64,000 nt of DNA from NCBI RefSeq assembly GCF_028994805.1, contig NZ_JAJQQP010000003.1, positions 281,145-345,144 of the forward strand, written 5' to 3'. Below are positions 63,739-64,000 of this stretch, piece by piece. Under the pieces are notes generated by a model. It did no database searches. It saw only the letters and a program-made list of their open reading frames with translations, and was not told the DNA's origin. Source of the stretch: Promicromonospora iranensis (GTDB lineage Bacteria > Actinomycetota > Actinomycetes > Actinomycetales > Cellulomonadaceae). Every line of letters begins with the position of its first letter. Positions within the stretch are counted from its first letter, which is position 1. The translations under genes were made by a program, and so were the position numbers.

Positions 63739-64000
63739 GTGCCCGCTCTTCCCTCCGGCATCCCCGTGCCCGACGACGGCGGGCTGCCCGACTGGGTGCG
63801 CCCGGCCGGGCAGCGACCGCTCGCCGGGCCGTTCGGCGTCTACGTGCACGTCCCGTTCTGCACGGTGCGCTGCGGCTACTGCGACTTCAACACCTACACG
63901 GCGTCGGAGCTGGGCGGCGGCGCCAACCAGGCACAGTACGCCGGCACGGCGCTGCTGGAGGTCGACCTCGCGGCCAAGGTGCTGGCCGACGCCGGGCGCT
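63739..64000 (+). CDS. hemW: HemW-like radical SAM protein (N-terminal part)
   Basis: Only the first 87 codons are in the window; the gene runs off the right edge. The translation from GTG 63739 contains FGVYVHVPFCTVRCGYCDFN, with the CxxxCxxC cluster-binding motif and surrounding residues of HemW, a heme chaperone related to coproporphyrinogen dehydrogenase. Its position immediately after lepA supports this over other radical SAM enzymes. Confidence 0.9.
   Translation, partial: MPALPSGIPVPDDGGLPDWVRPAGQRPLAGPFGVYVHVPFCTVRCGYCDFNTYTASELGGGANQAQYAGTALLEVDLAAKVLADAGR

Overview
The window is very GC-rich with short intergenic gaps and almost only G/C third codon positions, which points to an actinobacterium. 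Several markers agree: a LigD of Pol-PE-ligase layout with Ku, a mycoredoxin-like protein, two mycothiol-type maleylpyruvate isomerase fold proteins, an IdeR/DtxR-type iron box, and many leaderless start sites. A Micrococcales genus of the Cellulomonas/Promicromonospora kind is my guess; the sequence alone does not settle it. No rRNA, tRNA, CRISPR array, insertion sequence or prophage was seen, and no gene-free stretch exceeds 300 bases.

Layout. 1-2273: sugar ABC permeases (minus strand) divergent from their LacI-type regulator, with a palindromic operator between them. 2358-3602: a PAP2 phosphatase and a decayed DUF998 gene. 3644-8597: a glycerolipid block (glpD and TetR on minus, alkyl-DHAP-synthase-like flavoprotein and diacylglycerol kinase on plus), the same order as I recall for Mycobacterium Rv2249c-Rv2252. 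8686-17090: CMD-family protein, IclR regulator, an unusual P450, the transhydrogenase pntAB, a small membrane protein and mqo. 17227-21581 (minus): MPI-fold protein, PdxH-like oxidase and TetR in one overlapping unit, then an SCO4848-type protein and two acetyltransferases. 21714-27894: drug exporter, iron-regulated siderophore-interacting protein, a frameshifted AbiEi/DUF559 nuclease gene, VOC protein, quinone oxidoreductase and a secreted propeller. 28020-31914: the NHEJ locus ligD / mycoredoxin / ku. 31921-38553: SRPBCC protein, metallophosphoesterase, DtxR-type regulator, exporter, VKOR and a secreted phosphodiesterase.

38674-64000: leuS, an intact DUF559 nuclease gene, degV, a hydrolase, comEA-comEC, a secreted triad (GerMN-like, amidase, lipoprotein), holA, a tiny repeat-bearing ORF, rpsT, a Ca2+/H+ antiporter, tandem PemK-like toxins, hydrolase, phosphotransferase, second MPI-fold protein, a HEPN protein with a small partner, a CBS-membrane protein pair, DJ-1/PfpI, lepA and the start of hemW.

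The most unusual pattern is a set of long near-perfect palindromes (about 60-72 bp). They fall into sequence families. Both AbiEi/DUF559 genes lie between two copies of the same palindrome, and in both the stop codon sits inside the downstream copy. Solo copies of one family lie elsewhere. This resembles the layout of REP-associated RAYT genes, but with a Vsr-like nuclease, and is the best candidate here for an undescribed element. Second in interest are the HEPN gene pair and the tandem PemK genes, all without a recognisable antitoxin. A TANNNT hexamer 6-7 nt before the start codon recurs at about sixteen genes and helped choose starts.
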